NCBI GenBank assembly: GCA_013285855.1
Contig: JABDGW010000032.1
Span: 1 to 33,847 of the forward strand
Source: Bacteroidota bacterium
Lineage (GTDB): Bacteria; Bacteroidota; Bacteroidia; Chitinophagales; Chitinophagaceae
Length of the DNA stretch: 33,847 nt
Reading direction: 5' to 3'
How positions within the stretch are numbered: position 1 is the first letter of the stretch; every line of letters starts with the position of its first letter. The notes beneath the pieces were generated by a model. It had not been told where the DNA came from. It was given only the letters and a program-made list of their open reading frames with translations, and did not search any database. Positions 14,671 through 24,538 of the stretch are shown piece after piece. Both the position numbers and the translations under genes were made by a program.

Positions 14671-16146
14671 TTATAAACTATTGAATGCTGCACTTAAATT
14701 ATCAACAACATCAGAGGCAAGCATACTTTCCATAGATTGTATTTGCAAAGCAAAATCTGCAGCAAGCCCGTGAAGATAAACGCCAAACATGGCTGCACGT
14801 AAAGGTTCATATTTTTGCGCAAGCAACGCTGTAATGATGCCGGTTAAAACATCACCGCTTCCGCCTTTGGCGAGGCCGGCATTACCGGTTGTATTAAACC
14901 ATCCTTCACCTTTTTTTGCAATCAATGTATATCTTCCCTTTAAAATAATAATGCAATTATATTTGGTTGATTGCTGTAAAGCCATTTCCATTCTTTCAAA
15001 ATCATTTTTAGCTTCACCAAACAACCGTTCAAATTCTTTTGGATGCGGCGTTAATATTGCTTCAGCAGGAAGCTGGTTCAGCCATGCTTTATTCTTTGAT
15101 AAGATGTTAAGCGCATCTGCATCAATAACCATTGATTGTGTGAACCGCTTTAATGTTTTTTCAATTACATCATGCGCATCTTTTTCAGTACCTAAGCCAG
15201 GCCCAATGCCAACCGCATTGATCTTTTCAAAATTTAAATCTTCATTCCGCAGGCTGCACATAGCTTCCGGCAACTGAGCATGCACTGCGTTTAAAAATTT
15301 TTCAGGAACGTTTACTGAAGTTAAACCTGCGCCTGTTCTTAAACATGCATGTGTTGCCATAAGTGCTGCGCCCATCTTGCCTGTATTGCCAGCAATAATT
15401 AAAGCATGGCCAAAACTCCCTTTATGTGAAAATGGTTTACGCGGCTTATAAATCTGTTGAATAGTTGCTTTGCTTATAAGCTGATAAGTTGTATTTATTG
15501 CATGCAGAAAATCAGCATGCAGACTAATATCAAGGATCTTTAAATTGCCTGTAAACTCTGCATTTTCTGCAACAAGAAAACATAATTTATAACATTGAAA
15601 TGTTAGCGTAACATCAGCCTTTATAACTGCATTGCCGATACTGCTTTTATCAATAAACATCCCACTTGGCACATCAATGCTTATTACAAACGTTTTTGAA
15701 TTATTAATATGATGTACCAACGCCGCACTTAAATCTTTTAATGGCCTGTTTAAACCTGAGCCATACAATGCATCAATCACAATATCATTTTCCTCTATCG
15801 CAGGAAAAAATTCTTCAGCCTGTATAAAATGGATATTTACTGAAAGCTCATGCAACCGCTGAAGATTTATTTGAAAATCTTCTGTACCCACAGCACCAAA
15901 TTCAATTATATAAATACTTACATTATAATGTTGATGAATTAATTGCCTTGCAATAGCAAGCCCATCGCCACCATTATTGCCTTTACCGCAAAATATCTTA
16001 AACGGTTTATCAAACATTTCCTGCTGCGAAATATAATCTATACAAGTTTGTGCAGCGCGTTCCATCAATTCAACAGAGGTTATCGGTTCGTGCTCTATTG
16101 TGTATGCATCCCAGTTATGTATTTGCTGTGCGGTAAGAATTTTCAT
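14671..16146 (-). CDS. nnrD: Bifunctional NAD(P)HX epimerase/dehydratase
   Basis: Repairs hydrated NADH and NADPH. The N-terminal YjeF_N half (about residues 1-215) epimerises NAD(P)HX, with signature FCGKGNNGGDGLAIARQL and VIDALYGSGLNRPL. The C-terminal carbohydrate-kinase-like half (about 225-491) dehydrates it at the cost of ADP, with KGSFGHALIIAGNTGKMGAA, VIDADALNIL, LTPHPKEFERL and the catalytic-site segment GNAGLAKGGSGDVLTGII. The fusion is the same as in E. coli nnr/yjeF. The ATG at 16146 is preferred over a GTG one codon earlier. It is separated from yidC by 167 bases and is probably a separate transcription unit. Confidence 0.93.
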   Translation of the reverse strand: MKILTAQQIHNWDAYTIEHEPITSVELMERAAQTCIDYISQQEMFDKPFKIFCGKGNNGGDGLAIARQLIHQHYNVSIYIIEFGAVGTEDFQINLQRLHELSVNIHFIQAEEFFPAIEENDIVIDALYGSGLNRPLKDLSAALVHHINNSKTFVISIDVPSGMFIDKSSIGNAVIKADVTLTFQCYKLCFLVAENAEFTGNLKILDISLHADFLHAINTTYQLISKATIQQIYKPRKPFSHKGSFGHALIIAGNTGKMGAALMATHACLRTGAGLTSVNVPEKFLNAVHAQLPEAMCSLRNEDLNFEKINAVGIGPGLGTEKDAHDVIEKTLKRFTQSMVIDADALNILSKNKAWLNQLPAEAILTPHPKEFERLFGEAKNDFERMEMALQQSTKYNCIIILKGRYTLIAKKGEGWFNTTGNAGLAKGGSGDVLTGIITALLAQKYEPLRAAMFGVYLHGLAADFALQIQSMESMLASDVVDNLSAAFNSL

Positions 16147-16281
16147 CACGATAAAATTAAACTAACTCATCAATATTCTTTAAATGAACATTTATTCAGC
16201 ATTAACAATCTCTTTATAAACGCAAAAGAACAAAACACATCCTATATACATTGAATTATTAAACAATAAAAAACAAACAAA

Positions 16282-16650
16282 ATGAAAAAAATTTTTACTC
16301 TCGCATTAACCTTGTTCATTTTAAGTTCTGCAGCTTTTTCGCAGTCATTTATTTCAGTTTCATTAAGAACTCCTGTATTTAATATCGGCTTTGGTCATCG
16401 CTATATTGAAACATATTCTTTCACTAAATATGAAAAGGATATGCAGGTTTCGAAGATCAATGCAAATTATAATCAACAGGTAAGAGAAGTGATGAATTTA
16501 CGCCTTGCAGCGCCTAAAAAAGTTGATCTCATTCAGCAGTTACAAAAAGAAAGAAACAACAAAATTCAGAATGTGAATGAGCGTTTCTTTGATTACAGGA
16601 ACAAATACAATGATAATCACTATGACAGAAATTATAACTGGATAAGATAA
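16282..16650 (+). CDS. Small secreted hypothetical protein
   Basis: A 122-residue protein with a textbook signal peptide (MKKIFTLALTLFILSSAAFS, cleavage near AFSQ). The mature part begins with a short beta segment (FISVSLRTPVFNIGFGHRYI), then a long basic/amphipathic helix (KVDLIQQLQKERNNKIQNVN) and a tail of Tyr, Asn, Asp and Arg (DNHYDRNYNWIR). I recognise no family. It is preceded by about 130 bases and followed by a terminator, so it is monocistronic. It may be periplasmic or surface-exposed; no function is proposed. Confidence 0.75.
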   Translation: MKKIFTLALTLFILSSAAFSQSFISVSLRTPVFNIGFGHRYIETYSFTKYEKDMQVSKINANYNQQVREVMNLRLAAPKKVDLIQQLQKERNNKIQNVNERFFDYRNKYNDNHYDRNYNWIR

Positions 16651-16675
16651 ATGTTTAGCAGCGATCATTAGTACA

Positions 16676-16703
16676 AGCCTTCCCGGTTTTCGGGAGGGCT
16701 TTA
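16676..16703 (+). terminator. Rho-independent terminator
   Basis: A 10-bp stem with one G-T pair (16676-16685 with 16691-16700) and loop GTTTT is followed by a short T-rich run. It ends the small secreted gene and abuts the stop codon of the convergent MFS gene, so it may also serve that strand, less well. Confidence 0.8.
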
Positions 16704-18002
16704 TTGTTTAAATTCTTCTGAGATCGGATCTGTAATGATTGGCAATTCAACTTTTGAAACTGCAGTATATTTTTTTTGTAAACGGTTAAATACAATAAGT
16801 GCTATTAATAAAATTATTATAGGAACCAGTGAAAAATAAAACGCTCTTTGACCACCATAATTCTGAAATACATGTCCGGTTATTACAGAGCCTAATGAAC
16901 CGCCTAATGCTGAAAAAATTATAATTAATCCTGCCATTAAACCATGCTGTGGTTTTGGCAAAGAACTTAAGACAACAGAATTTATTGCGGGATAAATTGG
17001 TGCAAGAAATAAACCGATCAATGGAAATATAAATGCTATTGCCGGTATATCTTTTAATTCGTTAATACCGTTGCCATGATAGTTACTCAAAAAATTATTA
17101 ATTGCAGGCATAGCAAAATAAACTATCCCGGCAGCAACAACTAAACAGGCAACCAACACATACAGCCATTTTACCCGTTTTAAAATAAGCCCTGCCAAAA
17201 ATCTTCCTAATGCAATTGCTGCTGAAAGAATACTTGCCATTCTTATACTCAATACTTCATTTAATTTTAAAACATCATTATTAAATGTGGGCAACCAACT
17301 CATAATACTTTGTTCAAGCAGCACATAAAAAAAAGCACACAATAAAAATATAAGCACCAACGGAACAACAAATAACCGGAACATTTTTCCGAAATCATTT
17401 ATAAGATTTTCCGTGTTTGTTGTTTTAGAAGCCGATTCATCCAAAGGTGCGGAAAGCAATAAAAAAAACGCAGCTAATGATATTCCGCCAAGCAGGTAAT
17501 AAACGTTCAACCACGATGTTGATGCAGGATTATTTTTATCAACAAACAAAGGGAAAATAAAATAGCTTACTACAATGCCAACACCGAAAAAGCTTTCAAT
17601 AAAATTCATAAGGCTTATGTGCTCTTTATCATTCTTTGTTACAAGCCCGATAGCACCATATACTGACATTTTTATTAAAGCAAAACTTGAACCTACAGCA
17701 GCAAATAAAAATCTTACCATTACAATGCTGCTGGTAAATGGCATAATAAAACTTACAAGCGAGACAATTCCCAACGCAATAAGCATTGCCTTTTTATAAC
17801 CAATTCTTGTAATAAATGATGTAACGATAAATGAAACAATGGCAATGCTCAAATCCTTAAATGGTTCAGTATATGATGCCTGTGCTTTTGTTATTCCAAA
17901 GCTTTTTTGCATTAATAAAATAACCGTTCCTACACTATTTAATAAAATAGCAAAAACAAAATAGTTTAAGAAAAGCGATAGTTTAATTCTCCAGTTTTGC
18001 AT
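16701..18002 (-). CDS. MFS transporter
   Basis: Inner-membrane major facilitator of 433 residues from the ATG at 18002; a TTG seven codons earlier is less likely. About twelve hydrophobic spans are visible in two groups of six separated by a charged loop (DESASKTTNTENLINDFGKM, about residues 190-210). The loop after span 2 contains TRIGYKKAMLIALG, the MFS G-x-(K/R)-K motif. Substrate-specifying residues cannot be read, although the general look is of the sugar/fucose-permease-like group found in Bacteroidota. The gene is monocistronic, convergent with the small secreted gene. Transporter type is confident; substrate is unknown. Confidence 0.85.
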   Translation of the reverse strand: MQNWRIKLSLFLNYFVFAILLNSVGTVILLMQKSFGITKAQASYTEPFKDLSIAIVSFIVTSFITRIGYKKAMLIALGIVSLVSFIMPFTSSIVMVRFLFAAVGSSFALIKMSVYGAIGLVTKNDKEHISLMNFIESFFGVGIVVSYFIFPLFVDKNNPASTSWLNVYYLLGGISLAAFFLLLSAPLDESASKTTNTENLINDFGKMFRLFVVPLVLIFLLCAFFYVLLEQSIMSWLPTFNNDVLKLNEVLSIRMASILSAAIALGRFLAGLILKRVKWLYVLVACLVVAAGIVYFAMPAINNFLSNYHGNGINELKDIPAIAFIFPLIGLFLAPIYPAINSVVLSSLPKPQHGLMAGLIIIFSALGGSLGSVITGHVFQNYGGQRAFYFSLVPIIILLIALIVFNRLQKKYTAVSKVELPIITDPISEEFKQ

Positions 18003-18058
18003 AGCAGATAGTTTAGTAAGCAATTAAGATTTAACCACGTGATATTATATCAGCAATA

Positions 18059-18658
18059 TTATTTCTTTGGAAATTTTTTAAACATTTTATGAATGATCTC
18101 GTTTACTCTATCAGGCGTTGGCTGCTGGTATGTTTCCTCCGTTTTGCCTTGCAGGGTGCTGCGCCAAACTACTTTACCCAGCTTCGTATCCACCATATCA
18201 ATTACAAGTGAACCTTCACGCAACGTATCAATATTATATTGGCCTCCGTAAGTAACAGGTCGGTTGTCTGAGCTAAAAGTATAAATTTTTGCGTCGTTAT
18301 CAAATGCAGGAGTAAATACCTGCGGATTGTACACAACGTTCTGCTCCTGGCTAACTTCATAATTCCTGTTAATTATAAGTGCATACCTGAAAAAACAATC
18401 AGGATGTGCTGTATCAAGTTTCATCCCTCTTCTGCTTAATTCTTTTACCGCTGCTGTGCTCATTAATGCTTCCAATCTTTTCTTATCAAACATTTTTGTA
18501 TATGCAGTATCTGGTGTTGGTAAAAAAGCATAGGTTTTATAATTAGAGAAACCTGTTTGTGAAAGATTCTCAGATTTATATAGCTCCGTTGGCGCTGAGC
18601 AACTAAATATGCAAGCAGTTAGTATTGTTACTGATAAAATCCAGGTAGTGATTTTCAT
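18059..18658 (-). CDS. DUF4136 lipoprotein
   Basis: A 199-residue lipoprotein. The N-terminus MKITTWILSVTILTACIFSC ends in a lipobox (IFSC), so Cys20 should be acylated and the protein anchored in the outer or inner membrane facing the periplasm. The mature part fits DUF4136: an early SNYKTYAFLPTPDTAYTKMF, then AAVKELSRRGMKLD, DCFFRYALII, and a final GSLVIDMVDTKLGKVVWRST followed by VNEIIHKMFKKFP. The last part is the hallmark of the family, in which a Val-Trp-Arg strand precedes the terminal helix. The function of DUF4136 is not established. It is downstream of an Imm8-like gene on the same strand. Confidence 0.85.
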   Translation of the reverse strand: MKITTWILSVTILTACIFSCSAPTELYKSENLSQTGFSNYKTYAFLPTPDTAYTKMFDKKRLEALMSTAAVKELSRRGMKLDTAHPDCFFRYALIINRNYEVSQEQNVVYNPQVFTPAFDNDAKIYTFSSDNRPVTYGGQYNIDTLREGSLVIDMVDTKLGKVVWRSTLQGKTEETYQQPTPDRVNEIIHKMFKKFPKK

Positions 18659-18758
18659 AATTAAAATTAGGTGATTAGCAATTATAAACTGATGCAGATT
18701 TTGAATGCCGTAGTCATACAGCTAACTGTTGTTTATAGGTGTAAATGCATTTGTTTCA

Positions 18759-19118
18759 TTAATCACTTTTATAATCCTCAAATTCCCAATTAGCTATTCT
18801 TGCAATTTGGCTTGCAATTTCTTCCCAGGAATCGCCAGCAATAGAGTTTAAATAAAGTGAAATTGAATTAATAATATTATCAATATTATATTCGAAAACA
18901 ATTAGCTTATGCCTACCAAATAAGATATCAAGGGGTTGGTGATTTTCTAATAACCACTTTGGAGTACAAACTTCAATACCAAATATATCTCCACCCTTCT
19001 CTCCCTTAATTCCAATTATAAGTTCAAGCAAAAAAGAAAAAAATCTTTTGTCTGCAGGCGCAAAACTTTTTAAGTCCGAGATGTCTGGTGATATAAAGGT
19101 CTTTATTTCAACTTTCAT
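18759..19118 (-). CDS. Imm8-family immunity protein
   Basis: A 119-residue cytosolic protein matching what I know of immunity protein 8 (Imm8). It starts with KVEIKTFISPDISDLKSF and contains FGIEVCTPKWLLENH, then DILFGRHKLIVFEYNIDNII, and ends with DSWEEIASQIARIANWEFED. The V-C-T-P-x-W-L, G-R-H-x-L-I-V-F-x-Y and W-E-F-x-D-Y blocks are the family signature. Imm8 proteins neutralise polymorphic toxins delivered by contact-dependent systems. No toxin, Rhs or VgrG-like gene is present in the window, so it is either an orphan protecting against neighbours or its toxin lies elsewhere. Base composition looks like the surroundings. It is followed by a DUF4136 gene. Confidence 0.75.
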   Translation of the reverse strand: MKVEIKTFISPDISDLKSFAPADKRFFSFLLELIIGIKGEKGGDIFGIEVCTPKWLLENHQPLDILFGRHKLIVFEYNIDNIINSISLYLNSIAGDSWEEIASQIARIANWEFEDYKSD

Positions 19119-19206
19119 ATTTATTTAATGGGCTCCATTTATTTGACGAAGCAAGACGCTGCACATTTTTGCACAGTAGACTTTACTGTATCTAAAAAAT
19201 ATTATT

Positions 19207-20880
19207 CTATTGTTTATTAAACAACGCCGCCGTACTTGAACCTTCACTCACTACTTTAATAAAATAATTTCCGGTTTTTATATTACTTGTATTAACCTGG
19301 ATTAAATTATTTCCTCTCTGTAAACTTTGCTGAAATTGTTTCATTACATTACCACTAACATCAGTAATATAAACACGAACATTGGTTTGCCTTGATGAAA
19401 TTATTGTTGCGGTAAAATTATTTTCTACAGGATTAGGATAAACACCTTTTATAGAAAGTAAGTTTTCTGAAAGCTGAGCATCATTATCACTAAATGCTGA
19501 TGCTGTTCCTGTTGTTCCATCACAATTTATATTTTGTGCGTAGGGCATGTTACCGTTTCCCTTGTCTTCCTGCCAAACTGCAACAGCCTGCCCTTTATAA
19601 AAACCTGTAAATCCATACCGGAATTTAGAATTGGTGCTTGTGCCCACAGCGCTTAAATCTTTCTTCCATGCAAATTTACCTTTGCCGGTAAGTTTTACAG
19701 CCAGGAGTTTATTATTTGTACTTGTTACTAAAAACACAGGATTATCATCGCACAAAGAAACCTGGCAAAAAGCAAGGCTGATTAATTTTGAACTTATCGG
19801 TAGCACTTCTTTTGCTGTTGCTCCAAAATAATTATTGCCTGATGCTGCATCATATTTTTGAACATATACACCGCTTGCAGTTTGCAATGAATTGGTAACA
19901 GTACACAATGCCCAAATATTATTTGACCCGGGTTTTTTCGCTATATAAATTGTTTGTTCATACGGATCATTATTGCCGGAATAATTTGCAAAATAACTTC
20001 CGTTTGTACCGTAAGGCAAACCGCCATCAGGATTTATTCTTTGCACATATGCATTAAACCTGTTGCTGCCTGATGGATTTCCATAATAACCAACATACGT
20101 TGTATCATTCTCGCCATGCACATCATAATAACGGTAAGCAGCAGTTGCCAGCGTTGAAATTTGCACAGCGCTTGCCCATAAAGCGTTACCATCATTATCA
20201 AATTTTTGTTCAAATAAATGTGTGTAAAAAGGAAATGAAAACTGGTCCTGGTAAACCATATTGAACTTACCATTTGTGCCTGCAACAACCTGCGCTCTCG
20301 TAACACTATGCGCACTGTTGCCGCTGAATATTTTTGGAGATGCCCACGCTGAAACACCATCAGCGCTTATTTTCTGGTAATTAATTTTACCGTTATTATC
20401 ATTCCATGCAACAGCTACTTCATTGGTGCTTAAAGTTGCGGGATACGGAGATAAACCTGCGCCAAGCACAATACCATTTTTTCCCCAGAGCAGTTTACCG
20501 GAAGGTTTTACTTTTTGAATAACGCATTCATAAGATGTACCTCTTTGAAACTGGAATGCTGCAACCAGGTTATTATCCTTATCAACACAAACATTAAAAA
20601 CAAAAGTTGCCGAACCTGATTTTCTATCGCTTACAAGCACTCCGCTGTCACCAAATTGCCTGTTGCCATTTGCATCAAGCAGTTGAGCCCGCATATCATA
20701 ATTGCTTCCATTCTGGCTGTAAAAAGCAATCCATGTTTGTCCATTACTTGTGCTGACGGTTTGAATATCGCTTGCATCTTTATTGGCAACAAGCGTGTTT
20801 TGATTAGTGTTTGATGTCCATTGTGCATTTACAAAAATCGCGGTACAGCAAAGAATAAAGGAAGCGTAGATTTTTTTCAT
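19207..20880 (-). CDS. Secreted protein with T9SS sorting domain
   Basis: A 557-residue exported protein. It has a signal peptide (MKKIYASFILCCTAIFVNA, cut before QWTSN), then about 440 residues of repeated beta segments with GNRQFGDSGVLVSD, GKLLWGKNGIVLG, GNALWASAV and GKFAWKKDLSAV motifs. These W-G/A-containing strands recur at intervals and suggest a propeller-like fold. The C-terminal 80 or so residues are the Por secretion (type IX) sorting domain, beginning IKGVYPNPVENNFTATI, with VRVYITDVSGNVMKQFQ and ending TGNYFIKVVSEGSSTAALFN. It is therefore carried across the outer membrane by T9SS and anchored or released. No catalytic motif is seen; adhesion or surface binding is plausible. It is divergent from the 1149-residue outer-membrane protein, with a 96-base gap. 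Confidence 0.85.
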   Translation of the reverse strand: MKKIYASFILCCTAIFVNAQWTSNTNQNTLVANKDASDIQTVSTSNGQTWIAFYSQNGSNYDMRAQLLDANGNRQFGDSGVLVSDRKSGSATFVFNVCVDKDNNLVAAFQFQRGTSYECVIQKVKPSGKLLWGKNGIVLGAGLSPYPATLSTNEVAVAWNDNNGKINYQKISADGVSAWASPKIFSGNSAHSVTRAQVVAGTNGKFNMVYQDQFSFPFYTHLFEQKFDNDGNALWASAVQISTLATAAYRYYDVHGENDTTYVGYYGNPSGSNRFNAYVQRINPDGGLPYGTNGSYFANYSGNNDPYEQTIYIAKKPGSNNIWALCTVTNSLQTASGVYVQKYDAASGNNYFGATAKEVLPISSKLISLAFCQVSLCDDNPVFLVTSTNNKLLAVKLTGKGKFAWKKDLSAVGTSTNSKFRYGFTGFYKGQAVAVWQEDKGNGNMPYAQNINCDGTTGTASAFSDNDAQLSENLLSIKGVYPNPVENNFTATIISSRQTNVRVYITDVSGNVMKQFQQSLQRGNNLIQVNTSNIKTGNYFIKVVSEGSSTAALFNKQ

Positions 20881-20976
20881 GTTGTGTAATTTAAAGTGAA
20901 TGTGAAGTTATGTGTTGAAGCATTTCGTTTCAAACAATAATTTTACCGCGTAATAGTTTAATCTAAAATTGTTTGT

Positions 20977-23900
20977 TTGAGTGTTGCAAGACTGATATTA
21001 TTTTCATTTTTACTGATAACTGCTTTGCCCGTTTCAGCACAGCTTTCTAACCTGCGCAGCAAAAAAATTCCTGCAAATAATTTTTTTAAAGTTGATTCAT
21101 TAAGCATTGTGCCGAATACTTTTTTTATTGAAGGCTTTGATACAAGCTTTTACAGTTTAGATTGGGTAAATGCAACTTTATTTTTTAAAAAACAATTGCC
21201 GGTTGATAGTGTTCAGGTAATTTATCGTGTATTCAATCAAAAATTAAATGCAGTTGCGCAGCGATATAAGTATGACAGCATTAAAAATAATTTTCTTCCC
21301 ATTGTTCCTGTCAATTCTCAAAAACCGGATGAATCATTTTTAAATTTTGGCAAGCTGAATTATAACGGAAGTTTTGGACGAAGTATAAGCATCGGCAACA
21401 ACCAGGATGCGGTTTTTAATTCGCAATTAAATCTTCAATTGAGCGGTTACATTGGCGACAGCATTCAATTAAATGCGGCAATTACCGATAACAATATTCC
21501 TATTCAGCCGGATGGTACAACAGCACAATTAAACGAATTTGATAAAGTGCTGTTGCAATTCAGTAAAAAGAATTGGGAGCTGGATTTAGGTGATATTGAT
21601 TTAAGACAGGATGAAAATTATTTCCTGAAATTTTATAAGCGCTTACAAGGTCTCTCCTACCAGCAACAATATAACATCACACAAAATATAAAAGGCAGCA
21701 CATTGTTATCGGGCGCAATTGCAAAAGGAAAATTTGCACGCAATGTTTTTGAAGGGCAGGAAGGAAACCAGGGGCCTTATAAATTGCAAGGCAACAACAA
21801 TGAATTATTTTTTGTTGTGCTTGCGGGAACGGAGAAGGTTTTTTTAAATGGTGTACAGGTACAGCGCGGTGATGACCAGGATTATGTCATCAATTATAAT
21901 ACGGCGGAAATTCTTTTCACGCCAAAACAAATGATTACAAAAGATACACGTATTCAGGTGGAGTTTGAATATGCAGACAGGAATTATTTAAACTCCATGT
22001 TGTACATCAACAATGATTTTCAGTTTGGAAAAAAGTTTACCGTAAACGTTTCTGCATATAGTAATGCTGATGCAAAAAATTCGCCGATAGATCAAACATT
22101 GGATAATCAGCAAAAGCAATTTCTGGCAAATATTGGAGACAGTATTCAAAATGCATTTTATCCAATTGCAGGCATTGATACATTTTCAACAAATAAAATT
22201 TTATATAAAAAGATTGATACACTTGTTAACGGAATTCCGGATTCTATTTTTGTTTATTCCACTAATGCAGATAGTGCTAAATACAGTTTAAATTTTGTCG
22301 AAGTTGGTTTGAATAAAGGAAATTATGTTCCATTATTTAATGCAGCAAACGGAAATGTTTACCAATGGATAGCGCCTTTAAATGGAATTCCGCAAGGGAA
22401 TTTTGAAGCAGCAACTTTTCTGGTTACACCCAAAACGCAACAGGTTGTAAGTACGGGTTTTACCTGGCAGATGGATAATAAAACTGTATTAAAAACTGAA
22501 TTTGCTTTCAGCCATTATGATATTAATACTTTTTCAGAAAAAGATAAACAGAATGATAAAGGTTATGCATCAAAAATTGATCTCACAAGAACAACTTCAT
22601 GGAAAACCAAAAGCAAAACTTTGTATTTAAATACAATTGCAGATTATGAATGGGTAGATAAAAATTTTCAACCGGTTGAGCGTTTGCGTGATCCTGAATT
22701 TACAAGAGACTGGGGTTTACCAATTTTAACGGAAGCAGCAACAGAACAATTGCCAACGCTTACTTTAGAATTGAAAGATGATAAAGAAAATGATGTGCTG
22801 TATCGCTTTTCAAGTTATATAAGAAGCGATGGTTTTACAGGGATTAGAAATGAAATCGCCCATCATCAATTCATAAAAAAGTTTGAATTGACAGATGCAA
22901 TCAGTTTAACGAACAGCACAACGCCAGCTGATAAAGGTTTTTTTCTTCGGCCAAATATTGACCTGCATAAAACATTTTCATCCTTTAAAAATTATACAGT
23001 TGGCGCAAGCTATTATCTTGAACATAATGAACAGCGAAACGAATTTGCAGATACAGTAACACCAATAAGTTATGCATTTGAAACTTTTACTGCATACATT
23101 AAATCGGATGAACAAAAAGCAAATCACTGGGGCTTTACTTATTTTACAAGAAGCGATGAATTGCCTTTATATAAATCTTTGGTGCAAACAGACAAAAGCA
23201 ACAATTATAATTTCCAGGCTGAACTATATCAGAACAAACATCATCAGTTTCGCATTACTGCAACGTATCGTCAATTGTATGTGTATAATACGCAGGTTAT
23301 AGCCCAAACGCCTGATAACAGTTTACTTGGCCGGGCAGAATATACAGTGAATGAATGGAAAGGTTTTTTAACTGGTAATGCTTTGTATGAAATTGGCAGC
23401 GGCCAGGAACAGAAAAGAAGTTTTTCTTATGTTGAAGTGCCGGCAGGAACCGGGCAATATGCATGGATAGATTATAATAACGATGGCATTCAGCAGTTGA
23501 ATGAATTTGAACTGGCTGCATTTCCTGATGAAGCAAAATTTATCCGCATTTATATACCAACCAATGAATATATTAAAGCAAATTATACGCAGTTCAATTA
23601 TTCAATTACATTAAACCCGAGAGTGTTTCTGAAAACAAAAGATGCATCATCATTTAATAAATTTATTACGCGTTTTGTGTTGCAATCATCTTTGCAAACA
23701 TATAAGAAGCAGCAATCAAACGGCGTACCTGCTTATCTTCCAACCAAAGGAAAGATTAACGATACAAGCCTCATTAATTTAAATCACACATACAGCAACA
23801 CTTTATCTTTTAACCGCTTCAGTACAGCATGGGGTGTTGATTTCAGCAACGTAACGGCTTATAATAAATCTCTGCTTACTTATGGGTTTGAAACAACACA

Positions 23901-24426
23901 ACAAAATTTCTGGTCATTAAAAGGCAGGGCAAACATTGCCAGGAATTATACATTGCAATTTGAACAGCGCTATATAAAAAACAGTTTAACTACACCATCT
24001 TTTGCCAACAGAAATTATGCAATTCAAACATGGTCGTCAACACCACAATTTATTTATACATCATCAACAAAATTTCGTGTAGAAACGTATTATCAATATC
24101 AACTTAAAAAAAATGAAATAACATTTGGTGGTGAAAAAGCGGTATTTAATTCTTTAAATATTGACACAAAATATAATACTATTTCTAACCTGAGTTTGAT
24201 GGCAGGATTTCAATTCAGCAACATAAGTTTTAATGGTATTAATAACACCACAGTAAGTTATATTATGCTGGAAGGTTTGCTGCCAGGTAAGAATTTGTTG
24301 TGGAATATCAATCTTACAAAACGGCTCATTAATAATCTTGAAATTAATATTGAATATGAAGGACGCAAACCGGCAGGCACAAGAATTATTAATACAGGCA
24401 CTGCGAGTATAAGAGCATTATTATAA
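20977..24426 (+). CDS. Very large outer-membrane beta-barrel protein
   Basis: An 1149-residue protein with a signal peptide (VARLILFSFLLITALPVSAQ) and almost wholly beta-rich sequence. It starts at TTG (20977): the frame has a stop at 20959 and no ATG or GTG before the signal peptide. Residues about 100-340 form a soluble region with FEGQEGNQGPYKLQG, then VFLNGVQVQRGDDQDYVINY and ITKDTRIQVEFEYADRNYL. These segments recur in large Bacteroidota surface proteins of unknown role. The rest has alternating aromatic strands and ends IEYEGRKPAGTRIINTGTAS. A calcium-loop motif D-x-N-x-D-G (Asp832, Asn834, Asp836, Glu843) is present. It is probably an outer-membrane barrel; a TonB plug was not seen. 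Function unknown. Confidence 0.7.
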   Translation: MSVARLILFSFLLITALPVSAQLSNLRSKKIPANNFFKVDSLSIVPNTFFIEGFDTSFYSLDWVNATLFFKKQLPVDSVQVIYRVFNQKLNAVAQRYKYDSIKNNFLPIVPVNSQKPDESFLNFGKLNYNGSFGRSISIGNNQDAVFNSQLNLQLSGYIGDSIQLNAAITDNNIPIQPDGTTAQLNEFDKVLLQFSKKNWELDLGDIDLRQDENYFLKFYKRLQGLSYQQQYNITQNIKGSTLLSGAIAKGKFARNVFEGQEGNQGPYKLQGNNNELFFVVLAGTEKVFLNGVQVQRGDDQDYVINYNTAEILFTPKQMITKDTRIQVEFEYADRNYLNSMLYINNDFQFGKKFTVNVSAYSNADAKNSPIDQTLDNQQKQFLANIGDSIQNAFYPIAGIDTFSTNKILYKKIDTLVNGIPDSIFVYSTNADSAKYSLNFVEVGLNKGNYVPLFNAANGNVYQWIAPLNGIPQGNFEAATFLVTPKTQQVVSTGFTWQMDNKTVLKTEFAFSHYDINTFSEKDKQNDKGYASKIDLTRTTSWKTKSKTLYLNTIADYEWVDKNFQPVERLRDPEFTRDWGLPILTEAATEQLPTLTLELKDDKENDVLYRFSSYIRSDGFTGIRNEIAHHQFIKKFELTDAISLTNSTTPADKGFFLRPNIDLHKTFSSFKNYTVGASYYLEHNEQRNEFADTVTPISYAFETFTAYIKSDEQKANHWGFTYFTRSDELPLYKSLVQTDKSNNYNFQAELYQNKHHQFRITATYRQLYVYNTQVIAQTPDNSLLGRAEYTVNEWKGFLTGNALYEIGSGQEQKRSFSYVEVPAGTGQYAWIDYNNDGIQQLNEFELAAFPDEAKFIRIYIPTNEYIKANYTQFNYSITLNPRVFLKTKDASSFNKFITRFVLQSSLQTYKKQQSNGVPAYLPTKGKINDTSLINLNHTYSNTLSFNRFSTAWGVDFSNVTAYNKSLLTYGFETTQQNFWSLKGRANIARNYTLQFEQRYIKNSLTTPSFANRNYAIQTWSSTPQFIYTSSTKFRVETYYQYQLKKNEITFGGEKAVFNSLNIDTKYNTISNLSLMAGFQFSNISFNGINNTTVSYIMLEGLLPGKNLLWNINLTKRLINNLEINIEYEGRKPAGTRIINTGTASIRALL

Positions 24427-24523
24427 GTTTCGGCATTATATTCATTTAAAAAAATCTTTAGTATAAATTGCCAATTTGTTAATGTACAAAACAGAAATAA
24501 AGAGCATATACATGATTAAAATT

Positions 24524-24531
24524 TAATTTTG
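24524..24531 (+). promoter_or_regulatory. -7 promoter box of the response regulator gene
   Basis: TAATTTTG is an exact match to TAnnTTTG and ends 7 bases before the ATG at 24539. Transcription would begin at or about one base before the start codon. Confidence 0.45.
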
Positions 24532-24538
24532 GCTGAAT

